Origin: Nonomuraea typhae
GTDB taxonomy: Bacteria; Actinomycetota; Actinomycetes; Streptosporangiales; Streptosporangiaceae
Length of the DNA stretch: 64,000 nt
Direction: 5' to 3'
Assembly: GCF_009760925.1 (NCBI RefSeq)
Contig: NZ_VRLV01000007.1
Coordinates: forward strand, 248,001-312,000
The notes under the pieces are model-generated. The model had not been told where the DNA came from. It saw nothing but the letters and a program-made list of their open reading frames with translations, and ran no database searches. Shown here piece by piece: positions 50,952 to 61,179 of the stretch. Position numbers and translations under genes: made by a program. Positions within the stretch are counted from its first letter, which is position 1. Each line of letters opens with the position of its first letter.

Positions 50952-53900
50952 ATGCACTTAGTTCGTGGGTTGGTTGCGGCGGTTCTGGTCACTGGGGTTT
51001 CGGCGGGGCCGCTCACCCAGCCCCCGGCAGCGGAAGAGGCGCCGGTCGCCGAGGTGGCGGAGGCCCGCCGTACCGGACAGCGGGTCGAGATCGAGGCGAT
51101 GCGCAGCGAGACCCGCCAGGTTTTCGCCCAGCCCGACGGCACGCACGTCATGGAGCTGAACGTGCGGCCGGTGCGTGTACGGCAGGCCGGCCAGTGGGCC
51201 CCCGTGGACACGACGCTCAAGCAGGCGGCCGACGGCACCATCGCCCCGGTCGCGACCGCGGTGGGCCTGACGTTCTCCGGCGGCGGTTCCGGACCGCTGG
51301 CTCGCATGTCGCGCGGCGCCAAAACCCTCGAGCTGGGCTGGCCCGGCGCGTTGCCCACGCCCACGCTGAACGGCGGCACCGCGACCTACCCCGAGGTCAT
51401 GCCGGGCGTGGACCTCCAGGTCACCGCGGACGTGGACGGCTTCTCCCACGTGCTCGTCGTCAAGTCCAGGGCCGCGGCGGCCAAGCTGCCCGACGTGAGC
51501 TTCCCGCTCGCGACCACCGGCCTGTCGATGAAGTCCGACAAGGCGGGCAATCTCGAAGCCGTCGACCGCGACGGCGGCACCGTCTTCACCGCCGCCACGC
51601 CCACCATGTGGGACTCCTCCGCCCACGACGGCCGCCAGTCCATCATGGCCGCCGAACTGGCCGGCCGGACCCTGCGGCTCAAGCCGGACCGCGCGATGCT
51701 GGCCGACCCCAAGACCCGCTACCCCGTCTACCTGGACCCGTTCTTCTCCGCGGCCCGCGGCGCCTGGACGGCGGTGTGGAAGAACTGGCCCGACTCCAAC
51801 TACCTGAACTCCAGCGACGTCGCCAGAGTGGGCAAGATCTCCTCGACGCAGACCAACCGGTCGTTCTTCCAGATGAACACCGGCGCCACCATCCACGGCA
51901 AGCAGATCATCAAGGCCACGCTCCGGACGTACGAGACGTGGGCGTACTCCTGCAGCGCGCGCGTGGTCGAGGCGTGGGCCACCAACCCCATCGGCAGGGC
52001 CACCACCTGGGACAACCAGCCCGCCTGGGTCAGGAAGCTGTCTTCTGTAAACGTTGCCAAGGGCTGGAGCGCGTCCTGCGCGCCCGGCGGCGTCGAGTTC
52101 GACGTCACCTCCCAGGTCGCCGACGCCGCGGCCAAGAAGTGGCCCAACATCACGGTCGGCCTCCGGGCGGCCAGCGAGAGCGACGTCTACGCCTGGAAGA
52201 AGTTCAAGAACAACCCGGCCCTGGTGGTGGAGTACAACTCCATCCCCGGCAACCCGGTCGCCGCCGACGTCTGGTCCGATCCGGGCGGCGCCTGCGCCAC
52301 GGGCACCGCGCGCCCGACGATCAGCACGGTCACGCCCAAGCTGTGGGCCCGGCTGAAGGACGCCGACAACTCGGTCAAGGGCCGCTTCGAGTGGTGGACC
52401 GCCGACGGCGTCACCAAGATCGGCGAGTACGTCACCGGCCTAGGCGGCAACAACGGCGCCTACTACGCGGTGATCCCGCAGGGCGCCTACACCGACGGCT
52501 CGGTGATCCGCTGGCGGGCAAGGGCCGAGGACGGCAGGGCCACCAGCGCCTGGAGCCCGTGGTGCGAGGCGACCGTCGATTCCACCGCGCCCGGCAAGGA
52601 ACCGGTCGTGACCTCGTCCGACTACGCCGAGGGCGGCTGGAGCGACGGCGTCGGCCGTGCGGGCACGTTCACCTTCGCCCCCAACGGCGTCCCCGACGTG
52701 GTCGCCTACGTGTACGGCCTGGACACCTCGCCGAACGTCGAGGTGCCCGGCCCGGCGGCGACGGTCGTCCTCACACCGCGCCACGACGGCCCCAACGTCC
52801 TGTCGGTCCGCAGCAAGGACCGTGCGGGCCAGCTGGGCCCGATCCGCAGCTACGTCTTCAACGTCAAGGCGGGCACGCCCCCCGACGGGCACTGGAAGCT
52901 GGACGAGGGCCAGGGCACGACGGCCGCCGACGCCGCCGCCACCCCGCACCCCGCCACCCTGTACGGCTCCGCCGCGTGGACGACCGGCAAGACCGGCGCG
53001 GGCCTGCGCCTGGACGGCGTCAGCGCCTACGCCGAGACCGCCGCGCCCGTCATCTCCACGGCCCGGAACTTCACTGTGGCCGCCTGGGTCAAGCTGACCA
53101 GCGCGAACGCCACCTCCACCGCGCTCGCGCAGCAGGGCGGCTTCTCCCTGCAGTACTCCAAGGCCAATGACCGCTGGGCGCTGACCGGCGGCTTGGCGAA
53201 GGCGCTGTCCGCTCAGGCGCCCAGGCTCAACGAATGGACCCACCTGACCGGCGTCTACGAGTCGGGCAGGCTGTCCCTCTACGTCAACGGCCGCCTGGAG
53301 TCCACCGTCGCGGGCACGCCCGCGGACTCGACCGGCCCGCTGACGATCGGCCGTGCCGGAAGCGCGGAGTACTTCCCCGGCGATCTCGACGACGTGCGCG
53401 TCCACGGCCGCGCCATGTTCGCCGAGGAGGTGGCCGAGCTGGTGCACAGCGCCGCGACGCTGGTCGGCCACTGGAAGCTGGACGACGGCACCGGCGCGAC
53501 CGCCGCCGACTCCTCCGGCCGCGCCACGCCCGCCACGCTGGGCGGCGGCGCGTCCTGGACCACCGGCTGGCTGGACGACGCGCTCGCCTTCGACGGCTCC
53601 GGCGGCCACGCCGAGACCACCGCGCCCGCGGTCAGCACCAGGGGCGGGTTCACCGTCGCCTTCTGGACCCAGCTCGACTACCTTCCCGCCCACGACACCA
53701 CCGCAGTCTCACAGAGCGGCAACCGGGCCAGCGGTTTCCAGCTCGGATTCGACAAGGCACAGGGGCGGTGGGCCTTCGGCATGGCCACCGCCGACACCGA
53801 CACCGCCGCGCTGGCGATCACGCGCTCCGACGCCGTTCCCGTGCCGTTGGAGTGGACCCATGTGGCCGGGGTCTACGACCCCCTGGATGGACAGATGCGC

Positions 53901-54098
53901 GTTTACGTCAACGGCCGCCTGTCGGCCGCCACGGTCACCGATCACGTGAGCGCGTGGAACGCCCTGGGCCCGCTGCACCTGGGCCGTGCCAAGAAGGCGG
54001 GGGTCTTCACCGGTTACTGGCCGGGGATCGTCGATGACGTCCGCGTGTACGACGGCGTCCTGAGCGCCGAGCACATCTCGCAACTGGCAGCGCAGTAG
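50952..54098 (+). CDS. Large secreted protein with DNRLRE and two LamG domains
   Basis: A 1048-residue exported protein. It starts at ATG 50952 (signal peptide MHLVRGLVAAVLVTGVSAG). A conserved pre-domain (ELNVRPVRVRQAGQWAPVDTTL and TYPEVMPGVDLQVTAD) spans residues about 50-260. A DNRLRE-type beta-sandwich covers about 267-427 (RSFFQMNTG, TTWDNQPAW), followed by Fn3/Ig-like regions, then two LamG/concanavalin-like domains (about 645-838 and 836-1045), each opening with HWKLDxGxGxTAAD. The two LamG copies are clear duplicates. Such proteins often precede RHS genes in actinomycetes (general recollection), as here with 25 bp spacing. A role in presenting or anchoring the RHS protein is inference. 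Confidence 0.85.
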   Translation: MHLVRGLVAAVLVTGVSAGPLTQPPAAEEAPVAEVAEARRTGQRVEIEAMRSETRQVFAQPDGTHVMELNVRPVRVRQAGQWAPVDTTLKQAADGTIAPVATAVGLTFSGGGSGPLARMSRGAKTLELGWPGALPTPTLNGGTATYPEVMPGVDLQVTADVDGFSHVLVVKSRAAAAKLPDVSFPLATTGLSMKSDKAGNLEAVDRDGGTVFTAATPTMWDSSAHDGRQSIMAAELAGRTLRLKPDRAMLADPKTRYPVYLDPFFSAARGAWTAVWKNWPDSNYLNSSDVARVGKISSTQTNRSFFQMNTGATIHGKQIIKATLRTYETWAYSCSARVVEAWATNPIGRATTWDNQPAWVRKLSSVNVAKGWSASCAPGGVEFDVTSQVADAAAKKWPNITVGLRAASESDVYAWKKFKNNPALVVEYNSIPGNPVAADVWSDPGGACATGTARPTISTVTPKLWARLKDADNSVKGRFEWWTADGVTKIGEYVTGLGGNNGAYYAVIPQGAYTDGSVIRWRARAEDGRATSAWSPWCEATVDSTAPGKEPVVTSSDYAEGGWSDGVGRAGTFTFAPNGVPDVVAYVYGLDTSPNVEVPGPAATVVLTPRHDGPNVLSVRSKDRAGQLGPIRSYVFNVKAGTPPDGHWKLDEGQGTTAADAAATPHPATLYGSAAWTTGKTGAGLRLDGVSAYAETAAPVISTARNFTVAAWVKLTSANATSTALAQQGGFSLQYSKANDRWALTGGLAKALSAQAPRLNEWTHLTGVYESGRLSLYVNGRLESTVAGTPADSTGPLTIGRAGSAEYFPGDLDDVRVHGRAMFAEEVAELVHSAATLVGHWKLDDGTGATAADSSGRATPATLGGGASWTTGWLDDALAFDGSGGHAETTAPAVSTRGGFTVAFWTQLDYLPAHDTTAVSQSGNRASGFQLGFDKAQGRWAFGMATADTDTAALAITRSDAVPVPLEWTHVAGVYDPLDGQMRVYVNGRLSAATVTDHVSAWNALGPLHLGRAKKAGVFTGYWPGIVDDVRVYDGVLSAEHISQLAAQ

Positions 54099-54123
54099 TC
54101 CCCATCGATTCGGGAGAAGGTCC

Positions 54124-57100
54124 ATGGGTTTATCGAGTGAGTTAGATCCGCCAGAATCCCACTGGAATCGTTTTCAGTCACCGAAGCCGGAGTCCCGGTG
54201 GCCCCGCCGGCTGGCGGCCGTCCTGGCCGTCGCGGTGGTCGCCCCCCTGGTGAACGCCCTGCCCGCCCATGCCGTCTCGCGGTCGGCGCCGGACGTGCAG
54301 AGGGAGACGGCGGTCCCGGGCCGCAAGGTCCCCGTCAGGCCGAAGACCCCCGATCCGGCCGAGAAACAGCGCTGGACAGCGCCACCGGCCGTCACCTGGC
54401 CGAAGGCCGGCGCCGCCGAGGTCAGCGCGGCCGGCGCGGGCACCCTTCCCGTACGGCTGGCGGCAAGCACCTCGACGCCCGTGAAGGTCGAGGTCCTGGA
54501 GCAGACCGGATCGTACGGCCTGGCCCTGCGCGTCAGCCCCGGCCAGGGCGTGGCCGCGGCCAAGGGCGCCAAGACCCGCCTGGAGATCGACTACTCCGGT
54601 TTCCGCTACGCCTACGGCGGCGACTACGGCGCCCGGCTGCGCTTGGTCAAGCTGCCCGAGTGCGCGCTGCAGGCCGTACCGGCGAACTGCGCGGCGCCCG
54701 AGGCGGTGCCGAGCGACAACGACGCCAAGAACGGCAAGCTCAGCGCGACCGTGGAGGCGCCCGCGCTCTACGCGGTGACGGCCGCCGCGTCCGGCCCGTC
54801 GGGCGACCACGCCGCCACCTCCCTGTCGCCTTCGGCCGACTGGAGCGTCGGCACCCAGTCCGGCGACTTCTCCTGGAGCTACGACCTGCGCACGCCGCCC
54901 GCGCTGGGCGGCGACGAACCCGACCTGTCGCTCGGCTACTCCTCGCAGAGCGTGGACGGGCGCACCGCCTCGACCAACAACCAGCCGTCCTGGGCCGGTG
55001 AGGGTTTCGAGCTGAACCCCAGCGGCTACGTCGAGCGCCGCTACAAGTCCTGCATGCTCGACGGCAAGAAGACCGGCGACCTGTGCTGGGACCACGACAA
55101 CGCGACGCTCTCCCTCGGCAACTCCTCCGTCGAGCTGGTCAAGGACGCCACCACCCAGCAGTGGCGGCCCAAGCGCGACGACGGGACGCGGATCGAGCTG
55201 CTCAAGGGCGCGGTCAACGGCGACAACGACGGCGAGTACTGGCGGGTCACCACCCAGGACGGCACCCAGTACACCTTCGGCCTCAACCGCCTGCCCGGCT
55301 GGGCCACCGGCAAGCCGGAGACGAAGTCGGTCCAGACCGTGCCGGTGTTCGGCAACAACAGCGGCGAGCCGTGCTATTCGAGCACGCCGGCCAACGCCTG
55401 GTGCCGCCAGGCATACCGGTGGAACCTCGACCTCGCGGCCGACACGCACGGCAACGCCACCACGTACTGGTACGAGGTGGAGAAGAACCACTACGGCCGC
55501 AGCATGAGCGCCGCGCTGGGCACGGAGTACACGCGCGCCGCCTACCTCACCAGGATCGACTACGGCTATCTGCAGAACGAGCTGTTCACCAGGTCACCGG
55601 CCGCCCGGGTGATCTTCGACGTGGCCGAGCGCTGCGTGCCCGGCGGGGCGGTGACCTGCGCGCCCGAGCAGTTCAAGAAGGAGAACGCCGCCCACTGGCC
55701 CGACGTCCCCTTCGACCAGGTCTGCAACGCGGGTGAGAGCTGCACGAACCGGCTGGCGCCGACGTTCTGGACGCGTAAGAGGCTGGCCAAGGTCACCACG
55801 CAGATCCTGGACCCGGCCACGACCAAGTGCGGCGGCCAGCAGTACTGCGCGGTCGACTCCTGGACGCTCACGCACTCCTTCCCCGCCACCGGCGACGGGC
55901 TCAGCCCCTCGCTGTGGCTGGCCAGGATCCAGCAGAGCGGGCACGTCGGCGGCACGCTCACGCTGCCCCCGATCACCTTCACCGGCGTACAGCTGCCCAA
56001 CCGGGTGGACGCGAACGAGGGCCGGGCGCCGCTCGTCAAATGGCGGGTCCAGGCGGTGAACAACGAGAACGGCGGCGAGCTGCGGGTCAACTACGCCCCG
56101 GCCAACTGCGCGCCGGGCGCGTTGCCCGCCGCCGACCGCAACACCCTGCGCTGCTTCCCCCAGCGCTGGGCTCCGGCGAACGAGACCGAAGTGACGGACT
56201 GGTTCCACAAGTACGTCGTGGCCCAGACCGTGGAGGTCGACCGGGTCGCCGGATCTCCCAACGTGGTCACCGACTACGAGTACCTCGACGGCGCGGCCTG
56301 GCGTTACGCCGAGAACATCCTGATCAAGCCCGAGCACCGCACCTGGTCGGACTGGCGCGGGTTCGGCAGGGTGCGCGTCCACGAGGGCGACGGGCAGGAC
56401 GGCAGGCGCACGCTCAAGGAGTTCAGGTTCTTCCGCGGCATGCACGGCGACCGGCTGGCCGACGGCTCGAAGCGCAGCGTGCAGGTCGTGGACACCGAGG
56501 GCGGCAAGGTGGACGACCTCGACCAGTTCGCCGGTTTCGAGCGCGAGGAGATCCTGCACGACGGCGACGGCGGCGCGATCCTCACCGCGAGCGCCGAGAC
56601 GCCGTGGTCGTTCAAGACCGCCGAGTCCACCCGGAGCGGCGTCACCAAGCAGGCGTACGTCGTCCAGCCGAAGTCCATGGTCACGCGAACGGCGCTGGCG
56701 GGCGGCGCGTGGCGCCGTACCGGGGAGGAGCGCGCGTACAACGCGCAGGGCCTGCTCACCCAGGTCGACGAGAAGGGCGACCTGGCCACGGCCGACGACG
56801 ACCAGTGCACCCGCTACACCTACGCGCGCAACGACACGGCCTGGATGCTCGACTACGCCAACAGGGTCCAGAAGGTCGCCGCGGGCTGCGGCGCCGCTCT
56901 GTCCACGCTGGCCGCCGGTGACGTGATCTCCGACGAGAGGGTGCAGTTCGACGGCAAGCCGTACGGCCAGGCGCCCGTCAAGGGCGACGTCACCACCGTG
57001 CAGCAGCTCGCGGCCGCCGACGGCAGCACGATCACCGACACCACCCACACCTACGACGTGTACGGGCGTGAGACGAGCGAGACCGACGCGCTCAACGTCA

Positions 57101-60100
57101 AGGCCACCACCGTCTACACCCCCGCCACCGGCGCCCAGGCGACCGAGGTCGTGCAGACCAACGCGCTCGGCCACGTCGAACGCAGCGTCATCGAGCCGGC
57201 CTGGGGCGAATCCGTGGCCGAGGTGGACGCCAACAACAGGCGCGTCGACATGGAACACGACGCGCTCGGCCGCGTGGTCAAGGTCTGGCAGCACGACCGC
57301 AGCAAGGCGGCGGGCCAGTCGCCCAACACGGAGTACAGCTACCTGGTGCGCACCGACGCCCCCAGCGTTGTCACCACCAAGACGCTGCGCGAGGACGGCG
57401 GCTACACCACCAGCCACGAGCTGTACGACGGCCTGCTGCGCGAGCGCCAGACCCAGGAGCCCGCGCCCGTGGACGAGCAGACGCAGGATCCGGCGCTGCG
57501 CAACGGCCGCACGATCACCGACACCTTCTACAACTCGCTCGGCGAGAAGGCCAAGTCCAACAACGGCTACTTCAGCACCGGCGACCCGTCGACGCAGCTG
57601 CTCGGGGTGTCCGACACGGACGTGCCCACCCAGATCGTCGCCGTCTACGACGGCAGCGGCGAGCTCGGCGCCCAGGTCTTCAAGTCCAAGGGCGTCGAGA
57701 AGTGGCGGGCCACCGCCACGAAGGAAGGCGACCGGGTGCACATCACGCCGCCTCCGGGCGGCGCCGCCACCACCCGCATCGGTGACGCCGAGGACCGGCT
57801 GATCGAGCTGCGGCAGTACAAGGGCACCACGCCGACGGGCGCGTACGAGTCGACCAAGTACGCCTATGACGACGCGGGCCGCCTGGCCTCCGTCACCGAC
57901 CACGCGGGCAACGTGTGGCGGCACCACTACGACGTGCGCGGCCGGGAGATCAAGACGGAGGATCCGGACAAGGGCGTCACGACGTTCACCTACAACGACG
58001 ACGACGAGCTGCTCACCTCCACCGACGCCCGGGGCAGGACCCTGGCCTACGTCTACGACCAGCTGGGCCGCAAGAAGGAGCTGCACGAGGGCTCGGTCAC
58101 CGGCCCGCTGCTGGCGGAGTGGAAGTACGACCTGCTGGCCAAGGGGCACCAGTACGCCAGCATCCGGTACGCGGGCGGTGAGGCGTACAAGGCGGAGATC
58201 AACGCGATCGACTCGGCGTACCGCACCCTCCGCCAGACGGTCACCATCCCCCCGCGGGAGGGCAAGCTGGCCGGGTCGTACCTCCTCAACACCCGCTACA
58301 CCCTCGACGGCCAGGTCCAGTCGGTCAGCTTCCCGGCTGCCGGCGGCCTGCCGGAAGAATCGGTCGTCTACACCTACGACGAGCTCGGCCAGCCCACCAA
58401 GGTGACCGGCCTGTCCTCGTACGTCACGGCGACCCGCTACTCCAAGCTGGGCGAGACCCTGCAGCACGAGCTGAGCACGGGAGGGCAGAAGAGCTGGCTC
58501 ACCTTCACCCACGAGGAGAGCACCCGCAGGATGAGCCGGATGCGGCTGGACCGGGAGTCCGCTTCCTCCGCCGATCTGGACCTCGCCTACTCCTACGACT
58601 CCATCGGCAACATCACCAAGATCGCCGACCGGGCGAGCGGGCAGGACACGCAGTGCTTCACCTATGATCACCTGCGCCGCATGACCTCGGCCTGGACGGC
58701 CACCGACGACTGCGCCGGCGGCACCCCGCAGTCCGGCACGATCGGCGGCGTGGCTCCGTACGCGACCAGCTACGGCTACGACTCCACCGGCAACCGGATC
58801 AAGGAGACCAAGCACGCCTGGGGCGGCAAGGCCGAGTCCGTGCGCGGCTTCACCTACCCGGCGGCGGGCGGCAAGCAGCCGCACGCCCTGCAGAGCGTCG
58901 GGACGGACCTCTTCGAGTACGACGCGGCGGGCAACACCACCAGGCGCAAGGTCGGCAACTCCGACCAGAGCCTGGCCTGGGACGCCGAGGGCAACCTGGA
59001 GTCGGTGACGGAGGCGGGCAAGGTCACGTCGTTCGTCTACGACGCCGACGGTGACCGGCTGATGCGCAAGACGCCCACCGACGCCACCCTCTACGTCGAC
59101 GACATGGAGTTGCGTTTCGACCACGCCAAGGACGCGGTCGAGCAGACCCGCTACTACACCATCAACGACCAGCCCATCGCGGTGCGCACGCCGGACAACA
59201 AGGTGTCCTTCCTGGCCTCCGACCACCAGGGCACCGCCCAGGCGGCGGTGAACGCGGGGACCGGGGAGCTGGCCGTACGGAGGTTGAGCCCGTTCGGCGA
59301 GGAGCGGGGCACACCACCGGCGTGGTGGCCGGGGCAGCGCGGATTCGTCGGGGGCACGAACGACCCGACGACCGGGCTCGTTCACCTCGGCGCCCGTGAG
59401 TACGACCCCAGGAACGGCCGGTTCATCTCGGTCGACCCGGTCATCGACGAGGCCGATCCGCAGCAGCTCAACGCCTACGCCTACGCCAACAACAGCCCGG
59501 TCTCCGCGAGCGACCCCGACGGGCAGCTGTTCTGGTTCGCGGCCGCGGTCGTGGCCAGGATCGCGGCACAGGCCATCGCCAGGAGGCTCGCCCTGGCGGC
59601 CGCCAGGAGGGCGGCGCTCGCCGCGGCCAGGCGGGAGGCGGCCAGGCGCGCGGCCATCGAGGCGGCCCGGCGCAGGGCGATCGAGCTGGCCAGGAAGAAG
59701 GCCATAGAGGAGGCCAAGAAGAAGGCCGCCGCGGCGGCGGCACGGCGCAAGCTCCAGGCGGAGGCCAAGAAGAGGGCGGCCGAGCGGGCGAGGAAGGCCG
59801 CCTCGGCGAGGGCCCAGCGCCGGGCCGCGGCCGCGGCCAGGAGGCAGGCGAAGCGGGAGGCCCGTGAGGCGGCGGCGAGACGCCGCCTGGCGCAGGCGGC
59901 CTCCAGGCGGAACAGGCAGGCCGGCCACCGTCCCGCCGGGCTCCGGCAGGGGCAGCGTCCGGCCTGGCGGCCGACCAGCCACAGGGCGGTGCAGCGGTCG
60001 TCGCCGCCCAAGTCGGGCCGGGCGCCGGTGCGTCAGGGGCAGGTCTACCGGAATGACGGAACCACGCAGCCGACGCGGTCCGTCAGCGTCTACCGCAACG

Positions 60101-60309
60101 GGGAGATGTATCCGGACGGCCCGCCGCCGCCCAACCTGATCAGGCCCACCGGTTCCGGACAGGGACAGCGGCAGGTCTTCAGGCCGGAGAAGATCGAACC
60201 GGAGAACACCAGGACGGGCACGATCGCCGAATCGGGCGGCAGGTTCGTCAGGTGGATCGACAAGGGCGGTCTGGGCGACGCCTTGGACATCTTCCTCGGC
60301 GGCATGTGA
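54124..60309 (+). CDS. RHS/YD-repeat secreted protein with basic Ala/Arg/Lys-rich C-terminal domain
   Basis: A 2061-residue exported protein with a long signal peptide (basic PRRLAAVLAVAVVAPLVNALPAHA after a polar extension of about 27 residues). The N-terminal third carries SpvB/TcdB-like propeller sequence (LGYSSQSVDGRTASTNNQPS). YD repeats run from about residue 970 to 1660 (YDVYGRE, YDDAGRL, YDQLGRK). The RHS core ends with QQLNAYAYANNSPVSASDPDG, the DPDG motif at 1797-1800. The remaining 261 residues are variable: a helical Ala/Arg/Lys stretch (about 1803-1935), then a Gln/Gly/Pro-rich basic linker and a short acidic end. RHS C-termini are usually toxins; this one matches none I know. 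No immunity gene follows. Confidence 0.9.
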   Translation: MGLSSELDPPESHWNRFQSPKPESRWPRRLAAVLAVAVVAPLVNALPAHAVSRSAPDVQRETAVPGRKVPVRPKTPDPAEKQRWTAPPAVTWPKAGAAEVSAAGAGTLPVRLAASTSTPVKVEVLEQTGSYGLALRVSPGQGVAAAKGAKTRLEIDYSGFRYAYGGDYGARLRLVKLPECALQAVPANCAAPEAVPSDNDAKNGKLSATVEAPALYAVTAAASGPSGDHAATSLSPSADWSVGTQSGDFSWSYDLRTPPALGGDEPDLSLGYSSQSVDGRTASTNNQPSWAGEGFELNPSGYVERRYKSCMLDGKKTGDLCWDHDNATLSLGNSSVELVKDATTQQWRPKRDDGTRIELLKGAVNGDNDGEYWRVTTQDGTQYTFGLNRLPGWATGKPETKSVQTVPVFGNNSGEPCYSSTPANAWCRQAYRWNLDLAADTHGNATTYWYEVEKNHYGRSMSAALGTEYTRAAYLTRIDYGYLQNELFTRSPAARVIFDVAERCVPGGAVTCAPEQFKKENAAHWPDVPFDQVCNAGESCTNRLAPTFWTRKRLAKVTTQILDPATTKCGGQQYCAVDSWTLTHSFPATGDGLSPSLWLARIQQSGHVGGTLTLPPITFTGVQLPNRVDANEGRAPLVKWRVQAVNNENGGELRVNYAPANCAPGALPAADRNTLRCFPQRWAPANETEVTDWFHKYVVAQTVEVDRVAGSPNVVTDYEYLDGAAWRYAENILIKPEHRTWSDWRGFGRVRVHEGDGQDGRRTLKEFRFFRGMHGDRLADGSKRSVQVVDTEGGKVDDLDQFAGFEREEILHDGDGGAILTASAETPWSFKTAESTRSGVTKQAYVVQPKSMVTRTALAGGAWRRTGEERAYNAQGLLTQVDEKGDLATADDDQCTRYTYARNDTAWMLDYANRVQKVAAGCGAALSTLAAGDVISDERVQFDGKPYGQAPVKGDVTTVQQLAAADGSTITDTTHTYDVYGRETSETDALNVKATTVYTPATGAQATEVVQTNALGHVERSVIEPAWGESVAEVDANNRRVDMEHDALGRVVKVWQHDRSKAAGQSPNTEYSYLVRTDAPSVVTTKTLREDGGYTTSHELYDGLLRERQTQEPAPVDEQTQDPALRNGRTITDTFYNSLGEKAKSNNGYFSTGDPSTQLLGVSDTDVPTQIVAVYDGSGELGAQVFKSKGVEKWRATATKEGDRVHITPPPGGAATTRIGDAEDRLIELRQYKGTTPTGAYESTKYAYDDAGRLASVTDHAGNVWRHHYDVRGREIKTEDPDKGVTTFTYNDDDELLTSTDARGRTLAYVYDQLGRKKELHEGSVTGPLLAEWKYDLLAKGHQYASIRYAGGEAYKAEINAIDSAYRTLRQTVTIPPREGKLAGSYLLNTRYTLDGQVQSVSFPAAGGLPEESVVYTYDELGQPTKVTGLSSYVTATRYSKLGETLQHELSTGGQKSWLTFTHEESTRRMSRMRLDRESASSADLDLAYSYDSIGNITKIADRASGQDTQCFTYDHLRRMTSAWTATDDCAGGTPQSGTIGGVAPYATSYGYDSTGNRIKETKHAWGGKAESVRGFTYPAAGGKQPHALQSVGTDLFEYDAAGNTTRRKVGNSDQSLAWDAEGNLESVTEAGKVTSFVYDADGDRLMRKTPTDATLYVDDMELRFDHAKDAVEQTRYYTINDQPIAVRTPDNKVSFLASDHQGTAQAAVNAGTGELAVRRLSPFGEERGTPPAWWPGQRGFVGGTNDPTTGLVHLGAREYDPRNGRFISVDPVIDEADPQQLNAYAYANNSPVSASDPDGQLFWFAAAVVARIAAQAIARRLALAAARRAALAAARREAARRAAIEAARRRAIELARKKAIEEAKKKAAAAAARRKLQAEAKKRAAERARKAASARAQRRAAAAARRQAKREAREAAARRRLAQAASRRNRQAGHRPAGLRQGQRPAWRPTSHRAVQRSSPPKSGRAPVRQGQVYRNDGTTQPTRSVSVYRNGEMYPDGPPPPNLIRPTGSGQGQRQVFRPEKIEPENTRTGTIAESGGRFVRWIDKGGLGDALDIFLGGM

Positions 60310-60321
60310 CGCCTTCTCCCG

Positions 60322-60354
60322 CCGGCGCGGGGCTCTCGTGGCCCCGCGCCGGTT
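60322..60354 (+). terminator. Hairpin terminator after the RHS gene
   Basis: CCGGCGCGGGGC (60322-60333) pairs perfectly with GCCCCGCGCCGG (60341-60352), loop seven bases, followed by TT. It separates the RHS gene from the next unit. Confidence 0.8.
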
Positions 60355-60358
60355 CCGA

Positions 60359-60364
60359 TAGAAT
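60359..60364 (+). promoter_or_regulatory. Candidate -10 element for the SDR gene
   Basis: TAGAAT matches the -10 consensus just beyond the RHS terminator and 33 bases before the SDR start codon. The -35 position falls inside the terminator hairpin and has no consensus. Confidence 0.45.
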
Positions 60365-60397
60365 CTTGTTCTGTTCCGCGTGATGGAGGAGGCCGCT

Positions 60398-61156
60398 GTG
60401 GGCGCGTTCGATCTTTCCGGCAAGAAGGCACTGGTCACCGGGGCCTCCAGAGGGATCGGGCGGGCCATCGCGCTGGCCTACGCGCGAGCCGGCGCCGACG
60501 TGGCACTGGTCTCCCGCTCGGCCGACACGCTGACCGAGGTGGCCAAGGAGATCACCGAGCTCGGCCGCGCCGCCGTCGTCGTCCCCGCCGACCTCACCGA
60601 CCGCGAGGCAGCCGGTACGGCGGTGCGGACCGCCCTCCGGGAGCTGGGCCACCTCGACATCGTGGTCAACAACGCCGGTGGCTCCAACTTCCTGGTCGAG
60701 TTCAAGGACCTGAGGCTGTCCGGCTGGGACAAGCTCATGAAGCTCAACCTCGACTCCGCCATGGCCGTGTGCCACGCCGTCGCCCCCCACCTGCTGGACC
60801 GGGGCACCGGGTCGGTCGTCAATGTGGCCTCCGTGGCCGCGCTCGGCGCGCCGTTCCTGGCCCCCTACGCCGCGGCCAAGGCGGGGCTGGTCGCGCTCAC
60901 CAAGTCGCTGGCGCTCGAATGGGCCCGCGCAGGGGTCCGGGTCAACGCCCTGTGCCCCGGCTGGACCGCCACCGACCTCAACAGGAACCTCTGGGAGGAC
61001 GGGACGGGAGGGGCGGCCACGGTCGCCTCGGTTCCCATGGGCCGCTGGGGGAGCGCGGAGGAGATGGCGCATCCCGCGGTATTTCTGGCCAGTCCGGCCT
61101 CGGCCTATATGACGGGCCAAGTCCTCTTCATCGATGGCGGTTTGACGACAACCTGA
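60398..61156 (+). CDS. Short-chain dehydrogenase/reductase
   Basis: A 252-residue SDR. The GTG at 60398 is chosen because GGAGGA sits seven bases before it and the protein then opens FDLSGKKALVTGASRGIGRA with normal spacing; an earlier GTG at 60380 overlaps that site. It has the NNAGG motif, a catalytic serine in NVASVAALG and the YxxxK pair in APYAAAKAG. The ending GQVLFIDGGLTTT is typical of 3-oxoacyl-ACP-reductase-like members. Substrate unknown. Confidence 0.92.
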   Translation: MGAFDLSGKKALVTGASRGIGRAIALAYARAGADVALVSRSADTLTEVAKEITELGRAAVVVPADLTDREAAGTAVRTALRELGHLDIVVNNAGGSNFLVEFKDLRLSGWDKLMKLNLDSAMAVCHAVAPHLLDRGTGSVVNVASVAALGAPFLAPYAAAKAGLVALTKSLALEWARAGVRVNALCPGWTATDLNRNLWEDGTGGAATVASVPMGRWGSAEEMAHPAVFLASPASAYMTGQVLFIDGGLTTT

Positions 61157-61179
61157 GAGAAGCGGACTACGGTGAGTCC

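Noticed and set aside
55594..60468. A 1624-codon open frame on the minus strand opposite the RHS gene
   Set aside because: It is the mirror of a high-GC coding frame: composition is Val/Gly/Arg-biased, there are no domains and no ribosome site, whereas the plus-strand frame is clearly RHS.
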